From Strigamia acuminata (lineage: Eukaryota; Arthropoda; Chilopoda; Geophilomorpha; Linotaeniidae): a stretch of DNA of 64,000 nt. Below the pieces are notes generated by a model. The model was not told the origin of the DNA. It did no database searches and was given only the letters and a program-made list of their open reading frames with translations. Shown piece by piece: positions 22,201-32,514 of the stretch. Position numbers and translations under genes: made by a program. The stretch's first letter is position 1, and every line of letters starts with the position of its first letter. The stretch is from NCBI GenBank assembly GCA_949358305.1, contig OX442314.1, positions 46,446,581-46,510,580 of the forward strand. Direction: 5' to 3'.

Positions 22201-24528
22201 GAGTATATTAAAATGCTCGGAGTCAAGTGGGGCGTTATTGAAGATAACATCATGTTTGCGATTGTAGATCGTCAGACTAAGGTTCAAACGATGCGGGAAA
22301 TTCTATCTGCGGTTGCATCGGTATTCGATCCGTTGGGACTTTTAGCACCCATCATACTGCCAATGAAGTTGCTGCTTCAGAAATTATGGAAAGAATCTGC
22401 CAAATGGGATGTACCACTTTCCGAAGAGGATGGAAACGTTGCCGCCCAATGGATCCAAGACATCCAAAGCCTGAACACATTGAAAGTCGAGAGATGGATG
22501 CAAACTCATTCCGGACAGGAAGTTACCGTACACATCTACTGCGATGCTAGTCCGTTAGCATACGGTTGTGCGGTCTATTTTGTCGACGATGTCGGATTTC
22601 GAAGGCTTTTGATGAGTAAATGCCGAGTAGCACCTGTAAAGAAAATAACGTTGCCGAGATTAGAACTAACTGCTGCCGTTTTAGGAGCTCGTATTGGGAA
22701 ATACATCAGAGATAATATGAGCACAGAATTTCCAATTAAGGAGATTTCTTACTTTTCTGACTCCATGATTACTTTAGCGTGGATACATTCTCCTAAGAAC
22801 CAATGGAAGCCCTATGTGTCAAATCGGATCTATGAAATAAATAGTCTGTCAAAACCAGAAGAGTGGCATTACGTATCGACACAAAACAATCCAGCTGACG
22901 CGCTAACTCGACCAATGACTTCTGAGGATTTGATAAGTCACCCTCTTTGGTGGAGTGGAAAGATATCAGAGATTGAAGGGATCACAAGTGATGTTGTTTT
23001 TCCTGCAGAAGAATACAAGGCCGATAACGTCAATCTAGCCACCATAGACACAGGACAGCTGCATATTTCCAATTTCATTCGGAAATTTAGCTCTTTCCAA
23101 AAACTCAAGCGAGTCGTCTCTTACATAATGAAGTGGAAAACACGAAACTTTCGCGCGGGAGAGATCTCGACTGACGAGTTGGAGTGTAGCGAAGCTGTAT
23201 TACTCCATCTATCTCAAGAATTTTATTTTAAAGACGAAATAACCGAGTTGAAAGGCGGAAGAGTAATTGCAAGGAAATCATTGATCAGCAATCTAAATCC
23301 GTTTCTTGATGACAAAGGATTTCTTCGACTAGGTGGTAGACTCAAACAGTCGTTCTTAACCTATGAAGAAACCCATCCGATAATTTTACATCCGGATTGT
23401 TGGATTTCTCGATTAATTATTCGTTCCGTACATGAAACTCTCAAACACGGAGACCAGAGTGAGACATTGTATCGAATCAGAGATCGTTTTTGGTTGCTGC
23501 GAGCCAGACGGACGATCAAGTCTGTAATCCGGAACTGTCCGATATGCCGAATCGCTAAGTTGGAAAGGAATCAACCTATGACTGGAGACTTACCTGAGGA
23601 AAGAATGAAACCATCCAGTCCTTTTACTCATACGGGTATGGACTATATGGGTCCTATTTATGTCACAAAGGAAAAGAAGCAACTTAAAACATACATCCTT
23701 CTTTTCACATGTCTTGTCACAAGAGCATTGCATCTGGAGGTTACCGAGGATTTATCAGTACCTAAGTTTCTGATGGCGTTCCGTCGCTTTGGCGCCCGAT
23801 ATGGTTATCCTACTCTATTATGTTCTGACAACGCTCGAACGTTTGAACGTGGTAACATAGAGTTGGAATCCTGGGGTCAATTTTTGAAACATTCAGACGT
23901 GAAGACGCTGTTTGCAGATCGGAAGATTGTCTGGAAGTTCATACCGCCCAGATCGCCATGGATGGGAGGTGCCTGGGAACGTCTTGTGAGATCTGTAAAA
24001 GACAAGTTACGTCGCATATTCCAAAAAAGGAAAGTCGATCTTGAAACCCTTCAAACTGTGACATTGGAGATCAGCTCCGTGCTAAACTCTCGTCCGCTCT
24101 CATACGTGTCAGAAACACCAGACGGCGGTTATGTCTTATCTCCAGAACATTTCCTCACGGGTGGAATGTCGAAGATCTTGCTGAACGAGAACCCAGAGGC
24201 GATAAAACGACGCGACCTCGTCAAGCTAGAAAAATCAAGAAGAAAGTTGATTTCAGATTTCTGGGAGGTCTGGAAGAACAGCTATCTGAAACAACTGAGA
24301 AACGTACACGAAGTCAACGGAGATCCTTCTTATCAAAATGTCAAGCAAGGACAAGTCGTACTACTCGAAAGGGTAGGCCAGAATCCATATTTTTGGCCCA
24401 TGGCAAGAATAACCGAAGTCTTTCCCGGCGAAGATGGTTTAGTACGTGTGGTTAAGGTGGTCGATCCACAGGGAAAAGTTTTGGTTAGGTCGGCACGTCA
24501 TGTGCGTGTCCTAGAAATGGATTTGTAA
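19300..24528 (+). CDS. BEL/Pao gag-pol polyprotein, intact
   Basis: The protein has 1742 residues from the ATG at 19300 (MASTSVPV). In order: a gag of the DUF1759 type (about 125-270); two zinc knuckles (CVFCEGKHFNAQC, then CFNCLRRNHSVKDC and CRTCGGRHHTIIC); a retroviral-type protease (DUF1758) with DTGS at 485; reverse transcriptase with ADIKQAF and YMDD at 906-909; RNase H with CDASPLAYG at 1081; an H2C2 integrase zinc finger; the integrase core with D1448, D1510 and E1560; and a C-terminal DUF5641. All catalytic acids are present and no stop interrupts the frame. Gag and pol are in one frame, as usual for this group. No env ORF follows. Confidence 0.95.
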   Translation: MASTSVPVNHSQEQLEELAFTWETRAEILEDMLDVSSNQTNAGELEASYEAIQQQTTTVIDDLSILQPHLDRKTYLGYVVRLERIGARLIHLRKRMEVASKAVKLLGNGVGLPPAHNPGTFISSGRKSNMRLPKFDMTKYDGNPLRYQTYMDMFQTSVDENPDLSAIEKLQYLKVTCTGEAEKVVESFPLTKEAYPLALAELKRKYGSVTTQKNALIKAIRDVKAVPELYPIGPVKNLLTAVSSSIRTLEQLHVPVRTGGAFLVPELLKKFPAKISKHFHRQHEEGTENLVQFTEFVAEELRLAELSEEVVLAHRSLTKKTDKGKFEQDSKDKKGSMASCTSSQGGSPRSKSSPKAQNSEKRTNLECVFCEGKHFNAQCDAKLDAAARVEIVKRKRLCFNCLRRNHSVKDCTVHFNCRTCGGRHHTIICMKKGIDSEVTKPAQQKDEGVSANVSLAVSSGLQLRIFTANLIRNSGELYVVRGLIDTGSHRSYITRALASHLKLKKKGSISTSIQRVDDVNPQATFHDIFKIDLKSRHGPQRVKLDILCANTLPAIRSTNNPKVIAQVQKMGLDLAEELPSSTSDIDIILGEDCWFDVALAGRKKVNEKLELFQTIFGWVLHGKTGNVDLFEESKQVSGCYVSCLAVGDPLEKIWSLESIGINPGEKTTDFIRDRFKNSSKRLEDGRYEVVLPFNDHINELDSNWSNALHQLAATLRRLDGHPDLQKRYDDAMNAYLEANHAEVVPVDEINQELLYYIPHQPVIREDRETTKFRVVFNASSSKKSYRSLNECLYPGPSLNPDLIVVLIRFRLHFIVVIADIKQAFLQIAIALGHRDVLRFLWVKPEFFQQPFSWANLWKNLIVLRMKVVPFGVISSPFLLCASIGQQAKRFQNEYPKEAEALDKATYMDDLTSGAGTPDDTVDHCEKLKTILDDAQMPLVKWATGNDNVHTQLKEKGFHMRYERIEDAEYIKMLGVKWGVIEDNIMFAIVDRQTKVQTMREILSAVASVFDPLGLLAPIILPMKLLLQKLWKESAKWDVPLSEEDGNVAAQWIQDIQSLNTLKVERWMQTHSGQEVTVHIYCDASPLAYGCAVYFVDDVGFRRLLMSKCRVAPVKKITLPRLELTAAVLGARIGKYIRDNMSTEFPIKEISYFSDSMITLAWIHSPKNQWKPYVSNRIYEINSLSKPEEWHYVSTQNNPADALTRPMTSEDLISHPLWWSGKISEIEGITSDVVFPAEEYKADNVNLATIDTGQLHISNFIRKFSSFQKLKRVVSYIMKWKTRNFRAGEISTDELECSEAVLLHLSQEFYFKDEITELKGGRVIARKSLISNLNPFLDDKGFLRLGGRLKQSFLTYEETHPIILHPDCWISRLIIRSVHETLKHGDQSETLYRIRDRFWLLRARRTIKSVIRNCPICRIAKLERNQPMTGDLPEERMKPSSPFTHTGMDYMGPIYVTKEKKQLKTYILLFTCLVTRALHLEVTEDLSVPKFLMAFRRFGARYGYPTLLCSDNARTFERGNIELESWGQFLKHSDVKTLFADRKIVWKFIPPRSPWMGGAWERLVRSVKDKLRRIFQKRKVDLETLQTVTLEISSVLNSRPLSYVSETPDGGYVLSPEHFLTGGMSKILLNENPEAIKRRDLVKLEKSRRKLISDFWEVWKNSYLKQLRNVHEVNGDPSYQNVKQGQVVLLERVGQNPYFWPMARITEVFPGEDGLVRVVKVVDPQGKVLVRSARHVRVLEMDL

Positions 24529-24588
24529 ACGATGCTAAGTGTTCTCGTTAAGTGAAAGCTGTAGAAAGCATCTGTTACGCGGGAACGC

Positions 24589-25528
24589 TGTTTCCAGCAA
24601 CATGGAGTGTCATGAGCCAGTCACTTGTCTGGACGTTAAATCATTAGTTCCTAGAAAATAAAATTCATTGTTTTTAATTTACAATCTTAAATTAGATTTA
24701 AAAAGGGCTCTTATCTGACACAGTCCAGTTGCAATCCCAGTGATTCTTTAAGTCTCTCAGGTTTTCCTCATGAGTTAATTTTATAATTAACTAACCAATT
24801 AATTTGTATTAATTGAGGAAGCCATTTTGGTGTGATACAGTCCTGATGATTGTTTGCATTTGAAATTAGACAAATACCAAGGGTTTTAGTATTGGATAAT
24901 TAATTTGTTATTAATAAGAAAATATTGGAACTGATTACAAAAGTTTTTACTTAGATTTGAGTTTTTAACTATTCATTTGTCTAATTAGTACCGGTTGTAA
25001 TGGAGTGATGCTTTCCTATTGGCTGGCTTCATTTCCAAATGCTTTGAGGATGTTTTAAAAGGATTAAAACATTCCTGTTATCTGTTGAGTTAACTGTTAA
25101 TTTAAAATACCTTTTGTGGTCATTATGAATCACTTCATTTTAAGTTATCTGTAGTTTCTCTTGTGTAATTCTCTTTGGAATTTCTGTGCACCTTATACGG
25201 TAGCCTATAGTGTCTATCTGTTTGGTTAAAAATACTGATGTATGGAAGTTCATGTGAGCTTTTCTGAATTCTTCTCTATTTAGTTGATTGTTCAGGAGCA
25301 CACAAGATTGTTGTGAGTGTGCTCTCTGCTTGTTACAAAGAAAATGGATGATTAAACACCTTTTTTATATCGCTTCTGCTTTTATTATGCTCGAGGAGTA
25401 AAACAACTCGCTTTCCCACCGGTGCGTTGTTGGCCCAGCTGGATGTTGTCTCGATTTTGGATCCCAAGCCACTCGTAATTTTTCACCACTATACGATCAG
25501 CCATCGCTCAACCATCATGACAGCAACA
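24589..25528 (+). repeat. 3' LTR of BEL
   Basis: It pairs with 17382-18321. The sequence just before it (GCGGGAACGC) is the nearest thing to a polypurine tract. Confidence 0.96.
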
Positions 25529-26569
25529 GGTCAGTTCCTATAAAATTTACACAAGTTGGTAGCACAATAATGAAAATCACATCCTAACTACTATATTTAT
25601 TATTGAGAGGAGACTGTCCCAATCAGACACGTCAGTTGAGAGTTAATTGTTTAGCAAAATCTTGCAAAGCCAAAAAGAAAGGTACAGTAAAGCAGGGAAG
25701 ATAGAAACAGCAACTTCTCTGTAAATTAATTGTGATTATAATTTCTTTTTAACTAGCAGTCCTCCACCACCACCATCACTGCTGCCACTACCACCACCAG
25801 TTGTTAGCTTTTATATGGAGCTTACATATATTCTATTGTGTTATATCGTGCTTTGTAAATTGTATTATTTATTTATGCGGAAGTTGTTGTATCAGACATT
25901 GCGAGCTCCTTTCACATCCGTTTACAAGACAACTTCTTTTGCGGATGAACTGTTGGAAGATTCTGAATTGGACTAAGAAGCGCTTTTCGGTCATTAGGAT
26001 CCGTTACTTTCCTACTAGCCATTTCTTTAAGCCAGAAGTAACGAGTTCATTTCGGAATTTTTCTTCAAATCTTTTTCAATTGAAGTGTAAATTCAACCAG
26101 TTTGGAATTCGTTATTTTCCCGTTTTGGTGTTTATGTTTTTTGAAAATCACTAATTTTATTAAGAAAAATTATTTTAATTCATAACGTGTTTGTTTACAA
26201 ATTTACATTTTCCAGTCGAAACTGTAATTTTCTTGTAAATTTAAATTGTCAAATTTTATTATTCCGTTCATCTAAAAGTTTGATGTTATCCTTCGTAGTC
26301 AGGGCTTGATTGTAAAAATAAATCTTTCTGCAACAAGAAATATTTAATGTTAGGATAAGTTGATTATTGTGTAATATGACTAACCATTTAAGTTTTTATA
26401 CTCTTGATAAACATTTTGTAAGATGTGATTAAAGTTGAGATTTTATTTATATTCTAATATAAACGACTTTTGCTTGCCAAGGATTGAAGCCTGAATTATC
26501 CTGATGACAGTGTGGTCTTCTTGATATTAATAAGAATACTAAATATTCTTATTACCCGACTGAAACCAT
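25529..26569. other. Old repeat downstream of BEL
   Basis: Positions 25529 to about 25870 match 38150 to about 38580, including the CCACCACC run and the 'gttagcttttatatg' block, so they are copies of one repeat. The remainder is AT-rich with no recognisable gene; the 117-codon frame at 25801 has no motif and looks fortuitous. Confidence 0.5.
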
Positions 26570-26786
26570 CAAGTGATATTATTTTAGGGCTAAATGCCAA
26601 CCTTTTGTATAGTTTAACTTGCTGCATTTCGACCATTTGTCGGTCTAGTATTTATATAATTTGCACTCGGAATAAATTGTCATGTTTTAAGAAAACATAC
26701 CAGTCTCCCATTTTTACACTTTACATTTCACACTAGTTCACACTTTAATTTGTTAGCAATTGTTATCTCGAGCAGTCATCGTCACA
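26570..26786 (+). repeat. 3' remnant of a divergent LTR
   Basis: The sequence 'gatattattttagggc', then 'ttgtatagtttaac', an AATAAA and the end ATCGTCACA (26778-26786) follow the last 250 bp of the tRNA-Gln-primed LTR family. The end matches the TGTGACGAT start at 7911, so it belongs to that subfamily. Confidence 0.6.
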
Positions 26787-27031
26787 ACATACTGGTGTCG
26801 CAAAATATGACCATAATTCATTAATTCTCACTATTTGACACATACTTAAATGGACATTATGTGAAGAGTGCGTTATGGCTAAGCATACGAAGTCCATTCC
26901 CATCAGCTTCATCGATTTGTGCCACTGCAACTTTCCAAATGTTACATCTAGATTTGTGTAGACCCATGCCTGAAGTATCAATTGGAGGAACTATTTTTAC
27001 ATATGGAGCGCTATTCCACGCGCGATATTTA

Positions 27032-27290
27032 CCGTATTTTACCAAATATGAGCCGCGGCTCTTATTCAAAACAGCCACTTTGAGCTGCGGCTTTAATTCG
27101 GGGGCGGCTCCAATTCGGGGGCGGCTCCTATTTGAAATAGTCGCCAATATCCTACTATTACGTTCATTGAACGTATATAGCCGCGGCTACTATTCGAGGG
27201 CGGCTCTTATATCAAGTCGCCTATCTCGGCCGCGGCTACTATTCGAGGGCGGCTACAATTCGAGGGCGACTCTTATTCGGTAAAATACGG
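27032..27290. mobile_element. 259-bp MITE with GC-rich internal repeats
   Basis: The 12-bp terminal inverted repeats are CCGTATTTTACC (27032-27043) and GGTAAAATACGG (27279-27290). They are flanked by TATTTA on both sides (27026-27031 and 27291-27296). Inside are at least six copies of 'attcgRgggcggct' in alternating contexts, some inverted. There is no coding frame. The superfamily cannot be fixed from this copy. Confidence 0.75.
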
Positions 27291-27296
27291 TATTTA

Positions 27297-28523
27297 TTTA
27301 TTTATGATCGTGGATGATTTTTCTGGTGTCTTCTTTGCTCGTTTTTCTGAAACCTTGTGTTTTTCAACAACTTTTAGACACTCAGCAGAATAAATTTGAT
27401 GTCCATGTCAAGATGACTAGTTCAGACAATTTAAACAATTTTTAGATGAACAAGGATTTCAGCATCAGACTATCTGACAGTACTGTTGTTTCAATATGTG
27501 ACACCTTGCATCTAATGTTACAGATCCCAAATGAGGGTCTCCTCCGCCTGGGGGAGTTGTTGTAATCTCGCAACACAAAACATGATCTGGGAAGTTCCGT
27601 TTTGGACCAGCTAAACGTGCAAGTCGCAACTTGGTGGGATGCGAATAAAACGCTTTTAACTTTAATAACAATCGAGTGTGAATCCCTTCCAACAAAATAC
27701 AATAAGCACCTTACAGTACAGCCTATCCAAAAATGGGTAGCTGAAGGAGCCAATTGTACTCTTCTGGGTAAGACCAAAACATTATTAAATTATGCAATTA
27801 ATAGAACACCCACAAGTCACTGTTCAGATCCCTTTGTTCTTATCAACGCCAGAATTAATGCAGTTTCATTTGATTTGATTTGCAATTTTCTTGTTTTTGT
27901 TCATTTTGTTTAGTTTAACTTCTCTGCATTTTTATTTTTATTCTAGATTACAGCAGGAAAGTGAGCGAGAGATGGTTTGGGGCGGGCTGGGGCATGGAGA
28001 CAGGACGGGCCCACCCGATAAATAACGAGCAGCAGCAGCGTGACAATGTTTAGAGGGCCGCCCAGGTGACAGCTTCGGTTGCCAGCACAATCCGCCATCA
28101 TGATTTGTAATTTATTGTGTAATTTTCTAATTTCTGTTAAATAAATAAATAAAACAATTATCAAGGGCCCAAGTTTTCACGCATTTTGTTTAAATCTAAT
28201 AAACGCTGAGCTGTGCACAGCCTTAACGTAATACTGTAAATATGTAATGATTACAAAATTAGTCAGTGCCAATTGTCATTTTCATTTGTTAATCCTGGCG
28301 TCTAGTAGCGATGTCAACGTCCACTTAGCAATTCCTAGCGTTTTTATCGACGCCAAGATGAGGAGTACTCGAAATGATCATTTGTTTTCCTTTTGTCATG
28401 TCTCCATGGAAACAAGCTATGTTTACATGTCAAGGTGCATCGTGTTTTCCAATTTGAGGCAAGTCCAAGAACTGTAAAACTTATAATGCATCATCCGTGA
28501 AAGGGAAAATCCAGGCACATAGC
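27297..28523. other. Repeat remnants before the 9.4-kb LTR element
   Basis: A 100-codon plus-strand stretch near 27602 (NVQVATWWDANKTLLT) is coding-like but matches nothing I recognise. At 27950-28090 there is an unusually GC-rich patch. Positions 28438-28523 are paralogous to part of 17208-17260, and the frame there continues across the element at 37934 (HSLNDRFAAEKFDAF), pointing to a split transposase remnant. Confidence 0.35.
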
Positions 28524-30426
28524 TGTGACGGTGACGACCACAACTCCCATTTAACAATGGTACCGGGAAGAGATCGCAATAAATAAACAGTGAATACAAT
28601 ACGAGATAAATACAAGACAGTTTATTGTTGGTAAACAATAATATCAAGGCTAAATTATACATAGGACTAATGCCGACATTTGGCAAGTTAAATCAGCTAT
28701 TAAACTATACAAAGAATTGGCCAACTGGCCCTAGAATAATATCACTACGGGTCTGGAATATGGGAGCGGTTTCCCCATCGCTCGACCTGATTATAGATGT
28801 CATCTTAAGCCGGATGGCTGTGTCCTGGAGTCCGATACGGCTTCGCTGGTTTCCTTGGTTCGCTGTGTAAACTATCGCACGTCGATAAATCGAATGATCT
28901 GAGCATTGCGGTTGACTTTGTCTGCACCGCCACAACTTTGGGAGGATATTGGTGTAAGTAAATGTATTCATTTACTTATCAATATTCCACTTATGAATTA
29001 TATTTAATTCATATCGTTGTGAATTCTTATTTAGATATTTCGGGAATAAGTTGTCGTCAACTTATCGGTTATATTGAGTTCAATATGAGATTAAGTCTTC
29101 TGACTTGATTTTGGTCCAACTGGTTGTCGAGTTTAAGTTTTGCTGTTATAAATAAAATGAAGATTAAGCTTCCCGTCGCAACACACAATTGCCATCGATT
29201 AGAATATACGCCTTGCCATGCAGAACGGTATCAAGCGTCCCCGGCGTCGCAGCACGGTCGTCCATCGAGTGGTTGACGGTACCACGTACACAGGGGTCGA
29301 TAGCTCGCGGCTCCGCACAGCAGTTTTATCTCTCGCGGTACTAATAATAGACCGACTGCTTTGGCATCGAATACCATGAGAATCAGCTTGCCAAACACTT
29401 GGTGCTACTCGTGGTTACTGTAAAACAGACTGCTTTGGCACCATCAGGTGAAGGAACCGATTCTCAACAATACCGATGCTACTCGTGGTAACGGAATACG
29501 TTCATACCGAAAAAGACAACTTGGTCCTGTCCGGAGGATACTGAATTGCACAACGGCGGGTTCTCCTTCGGCGTCGCAACCGTAAACTGTAACATTTATG
29601 CAACATAATGATCCCAGCACTTCGACTTCAATTGCCGGCGGTGGCATGATTCTGTAGAATCATGCAACGGTTCTTTGCGAATAAATCAACAAAGAACCAA
29701 AAGGTTTTTTTACGTGAACAACGAATCATATTTCTTAAGTAACAATACCAAACAGAAAATAATCAAACAGAGCTGCAGAATGGCCGGTTGTTTGGGTTTA
29801 TATAACCTGACTGGATTAAGGATTAATCCAGTTATCCAATTGGAACATGGGTTCCACGAATCCCTCCAATCCCGTATCACCGGAAGTGGATACGGAGGAA
29901 CAATGTGCTAATTCTCACCACAACCGGAACTGGATACCCAGGACCGGAAATGGATCCACCAATCAGATCTATTGGTTGATCGATTGATCACCAAATGTCC
30001 TGTCCCGCAGAAAATGGAAGTTACATTGTATTTAACATCACAAGACATTAATATATCTTTATATTAATGTTCACAAAGCTTCGTTTCATTCTAGTAAATA
30101 TAGTTTTATATTTATTTACATGTTTTATATTCATATCTTGAATTTGCCGCTAAATCGTAATCGCGCCATCTTGTGGCAACATTGCGCATTGACAAATGCG
30201 GTTTTAGCAGACGACTCTTCGTGATTCGGCCGGAATCCTTTGATATCAAGTAGGAATGAGTGTTTATTCTTAATAAACGAACATCTTTGTATTTGAAACA
30301 TCATAAATAACTTTATTCCAGACATTTATCAGTTTTACACAGAATATCTTCGAGATATCATGATAATGGCGCAACAGCGCTTCTTTCTAAGAAAATAGGC
30401 ATTTATAGCCATTGTAAACCGTCACA
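28524..30426 (-). repeat. 3' LTR of the 9.4-kb element
   Basis: This LTR has the same length as, and appears identical to, 36027-37929. All small ORFs in it (for example 28705-28971) are duplicated there and are not separate genes. Confidence 0.95.
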
Positions 30427-30436
30427 CATCCCCCTT
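30427..30436 (-). promoter_or_regulatory. Polypurine tract of the 9.4-kb element
   Basis: Read on the minus strand, AAGGGGGATG directly abuts the 3' LTR. This is the expected plus-strand primer for reverse transcription. Confidence 0.8.
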
Positions 30437-31020
30437 AATAACACAATTATATAAAATTTTATAGAGTTTTCGTTATTCTCCTAATTAGCATAAATGCTAT
30501 TTTCGGACTTGATGTATCTTGGAGATACCGTGACTTCCAATTTCGAATTTGAGCTTACATAAACTAACTTGAATTATCTAAGTTCTGATTTTCTGCCGAA
30601 ATAATCTTTTCTAATAGCCTAAATTCAAGTCCAGAATTTATTTCCAAGTCTTCTTTTTGAAGAAACTTTCGTCATACATAAAATCATCATTTGTGTTATC
30701 ACAAAATATTTATTTCATATGCCTAGTCAGATGTATCGCTATAAATATACAATAAATAGCTTTTAGATGATAAGAGTTGACAATTAAGAAATCATAATTG
30801 TCCCCCTTAATTGTCATGACCGGAGTCACTTGGTATTCTTTGTACAATTGACTAATTTAATTAAACTAGTTGTCTTAATAATGTAGCATTACTTTTCAAA
30901 ATTTTGTTAATTCTAACTTTTATATTTTGTCCCCCTTTTCTTTAGAAGAGAGGTCATGATTTTTAGAAGAGGATTTTCTGTTTACACTATAATCGGGGAA
31001 TCTTTGTGTATCATATCATG

Positions 31021-32514
31021 TTAATCAACATGATTCTTTGCTAAATATTGAGCTCGCATATTTGCAAATTTCCGAGATCTCTCAGCCTGCTGTACTGATT
31101 TCTTTCGACGTTTTTTCTTTGGGCAGTTACACACAGTGTACTCACTTGGCAGTGTAAATGACCGTGACGACCCAACTTTTTGTTTTAGGTCATCTCTGGA
31201 AAACCATACATGAATGGGACCCTCATTGGAAAACCATACGTGGAAAGGACCCATATTTGGAATTGTGAAATCCCGCAACAAACGAGGGGATCTATATTTG
31301 ACTCTAAGTCGTGGAACTGATGATTGGAAACCTGGGTTTTCAGTCAGTTTTTGAACATGTTGGTTTGTACTTGAAGTTTCTTCATCACCAGCTGGACTTG
31401 GTGACCGAAAACGCTTTTTTGAAGTTCTTAATTCCTCTCGTTGAGATGAATTATTCTGGATATTGCAGGGTTGCTTTCCAGACGCAAATTGTTGTATCTC
31501 CGTCAGATTGACGACTGGGACGGGTTTTAGTCGTTGGTTACGGTATTGATTTCGAAATACGAATTGTTGCGCTTCGTTTATATTTTTAAATTCAGCTGAA
31601 TTTAACTGGTATTGTTTACAATACTGTTCGAATTGATACCGGATCTCCCGTGGGTTAGTCAAAAAACTTTCTTTTTTAGGTTTAAAATCATTCTCATTAT
31701 CGTGTTGGTAATACTTTTTCAAGGGAAAAGTTTGCTTGACCTTTTTTCGATTTGAAATGGGCGTTAGGTAGAATTGTCTTGGCTGGGGACTCTTCTTGGT
31801 AGACAAATCATACGTCCGCAAACATGAGTTTGTGATCGGCGATCGGGCACGTTGTTGTACGTTATTTGACTGCAAATGTTTGTTTGGAGTCCGAATATCT
31901 TTCCTTTGCGTTGATATTGGTGGCCCAAAACTTTTGTTTACGGTTCCCAATTCTTTTGATAGCGGTAGGTTAATCGACAGATTAAGGCTAGCCACATATC
32001 GTTGTGCTTCAGCTGGATTAGCATATCGAACTGAAATTAGCTGATCTCGATTGTAAACGAGTTTTAATTTGTTCTGAACAACCGACTGGTTAGTTAACGA
32101 ACTCTCTGGACGAGAATTATTAGGTTTATAATTCTCTTCCCCCTTATCTACCGAATTAGGTGGTTTAAACTTTTCTAACTTAGATCCCCTACTGGATGTT
32201 TGAAACATAGTATGAGAATCTTGATTCACTAAGTTTCGGCTGTATGTTTGTGGATTCCGTACTGGATCTTGATGTGAAGATTGAGATTGGGTACGATCTC
32301 GCCAGTTCCTAGCTTTTACATAGTCTGAAGCTTCGATTATATTTTTAAACTTGGTTTTATCCAGTCCATGACGATTACAATACAGAGTAAAATGATCGGG
32401 AATCTTTTCTGTTTGATCGCCAAGTGGTACAGAACTTAAATTTAAGTTTGTCTGCTTATTATTTCCTTTTGGATCGATCATATTCAATGGTTTTTGAGCC
32501 ATAAAAAAATTCAA
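31021..32514 (-). CDS. Sole ORF of the 9.4-kb element, 497 residues, unknown (possible gag)
   Basis: I do not recognise this protein. It is polar, rich in Asn, Gln, Ser, Lys and Arg, and low in hydrophobic stretches, with no signal peptide, zinc knuckle or catalytic motif. A motif of the form F-K-N-I-x-E-A-x-x-[FY]-V recurs at 56-66 and 309-319, with looser copies at 164-174 and 335-343; the first and third are preceded by F-x-x-Y-C. A short repeat GP[FI]HVWFS occurs at 422-438. The C-terminus has CPKKKRRKK (464-472), a likely nuclear localisation or RNA-binding stretch. The E-A-x-x-F-V motif resembles the end of the RNase H1 N-terminal (viroplasmin) RNA-hybrid-binding domain, but this is weak. 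The ORF is open in an element with identical LTRs, so it may be functional. Confidence 0.6.
   Translation of the reverse strand: MNFFMAQKPLNMIDPKGNNKQTNLNLSSVPLGDQTEKIPDHFTLYCNRHGLDKTKFKNIIEASDYVKARNWRDRTQSQSSHQDPVRNPQTYSRNLVNQDSHTMFQTSSRGSKLEKFKPPNSVDKGEENYKPNNSRPESSLTNQSVVQNKLKLVYNRDQLISVRYANPAEAQRYVASLNLSINLPLSKELGTVNKSFGPPISTQRKDIRTPNKHLQSNNVQQRARSPITNSCLRTYDLSTKKSPQPRQFYLTPISNRKKVKQTFPLKKYYQHDNENDFKPKKESFLTNPREIRYQFEQYCKQYQLNSAEFKNINEAQQFVFRNQYRNQRLKPVPVVNLTEIQQFASGKQPCNIQNNSSQREELRTSKKRFRSPSPAGDEETSSTNQHVQKLTENPGFQSSVPRLRVKYRSPRLLRDFTIPNMGPFHVWFSNEGPIHVWFSRDDLKQKVGSSRSFTLPSEYTVCNCPKKKRRKKSVQQAERSRKFANMRAQYLAKNHVD

Larger units (their letters stand above)
17382..25528 (+). mobile_element. 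BEL/Pao retrotransposon, complete and probably young
   Basis: This 8147-bp element has 940-bp LTRs (17382-18321 and 24589-25528) with TG...CA ends. By eye I find one difference between them (near 18050 versus 25257). The 4-bp target duplication is GGTC (17378-17381 and 25529-25532). The paralogue at 38140-38165 reads straight through the site without the element. One uninterrupted gag-pol frame lies inside. All this indicates a recent insertion that may still be active. Confidence 0.97.

Noticed and set aside
25801-26154. 117-codon ORF
   Set aside because: It has no motif, lies in AT-rich repeat DNA, and the paralogue at about 38510 does not keep the frame.
27602-27913. 103-codon ORF with a coding-like N-terminal half
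   Set aside because: No family recognised and no splice partners found. It is mentioned only as a possible transposase remnant.
28625-28971. Overlapping ORFs of 81 and 88 codons, repeated exactly at 36128-36474
   Set aside because: They lie inside the LTRs, recur only because the LTRs appear identical, and have no motif or coding signal in the older, diverged LTR copies.
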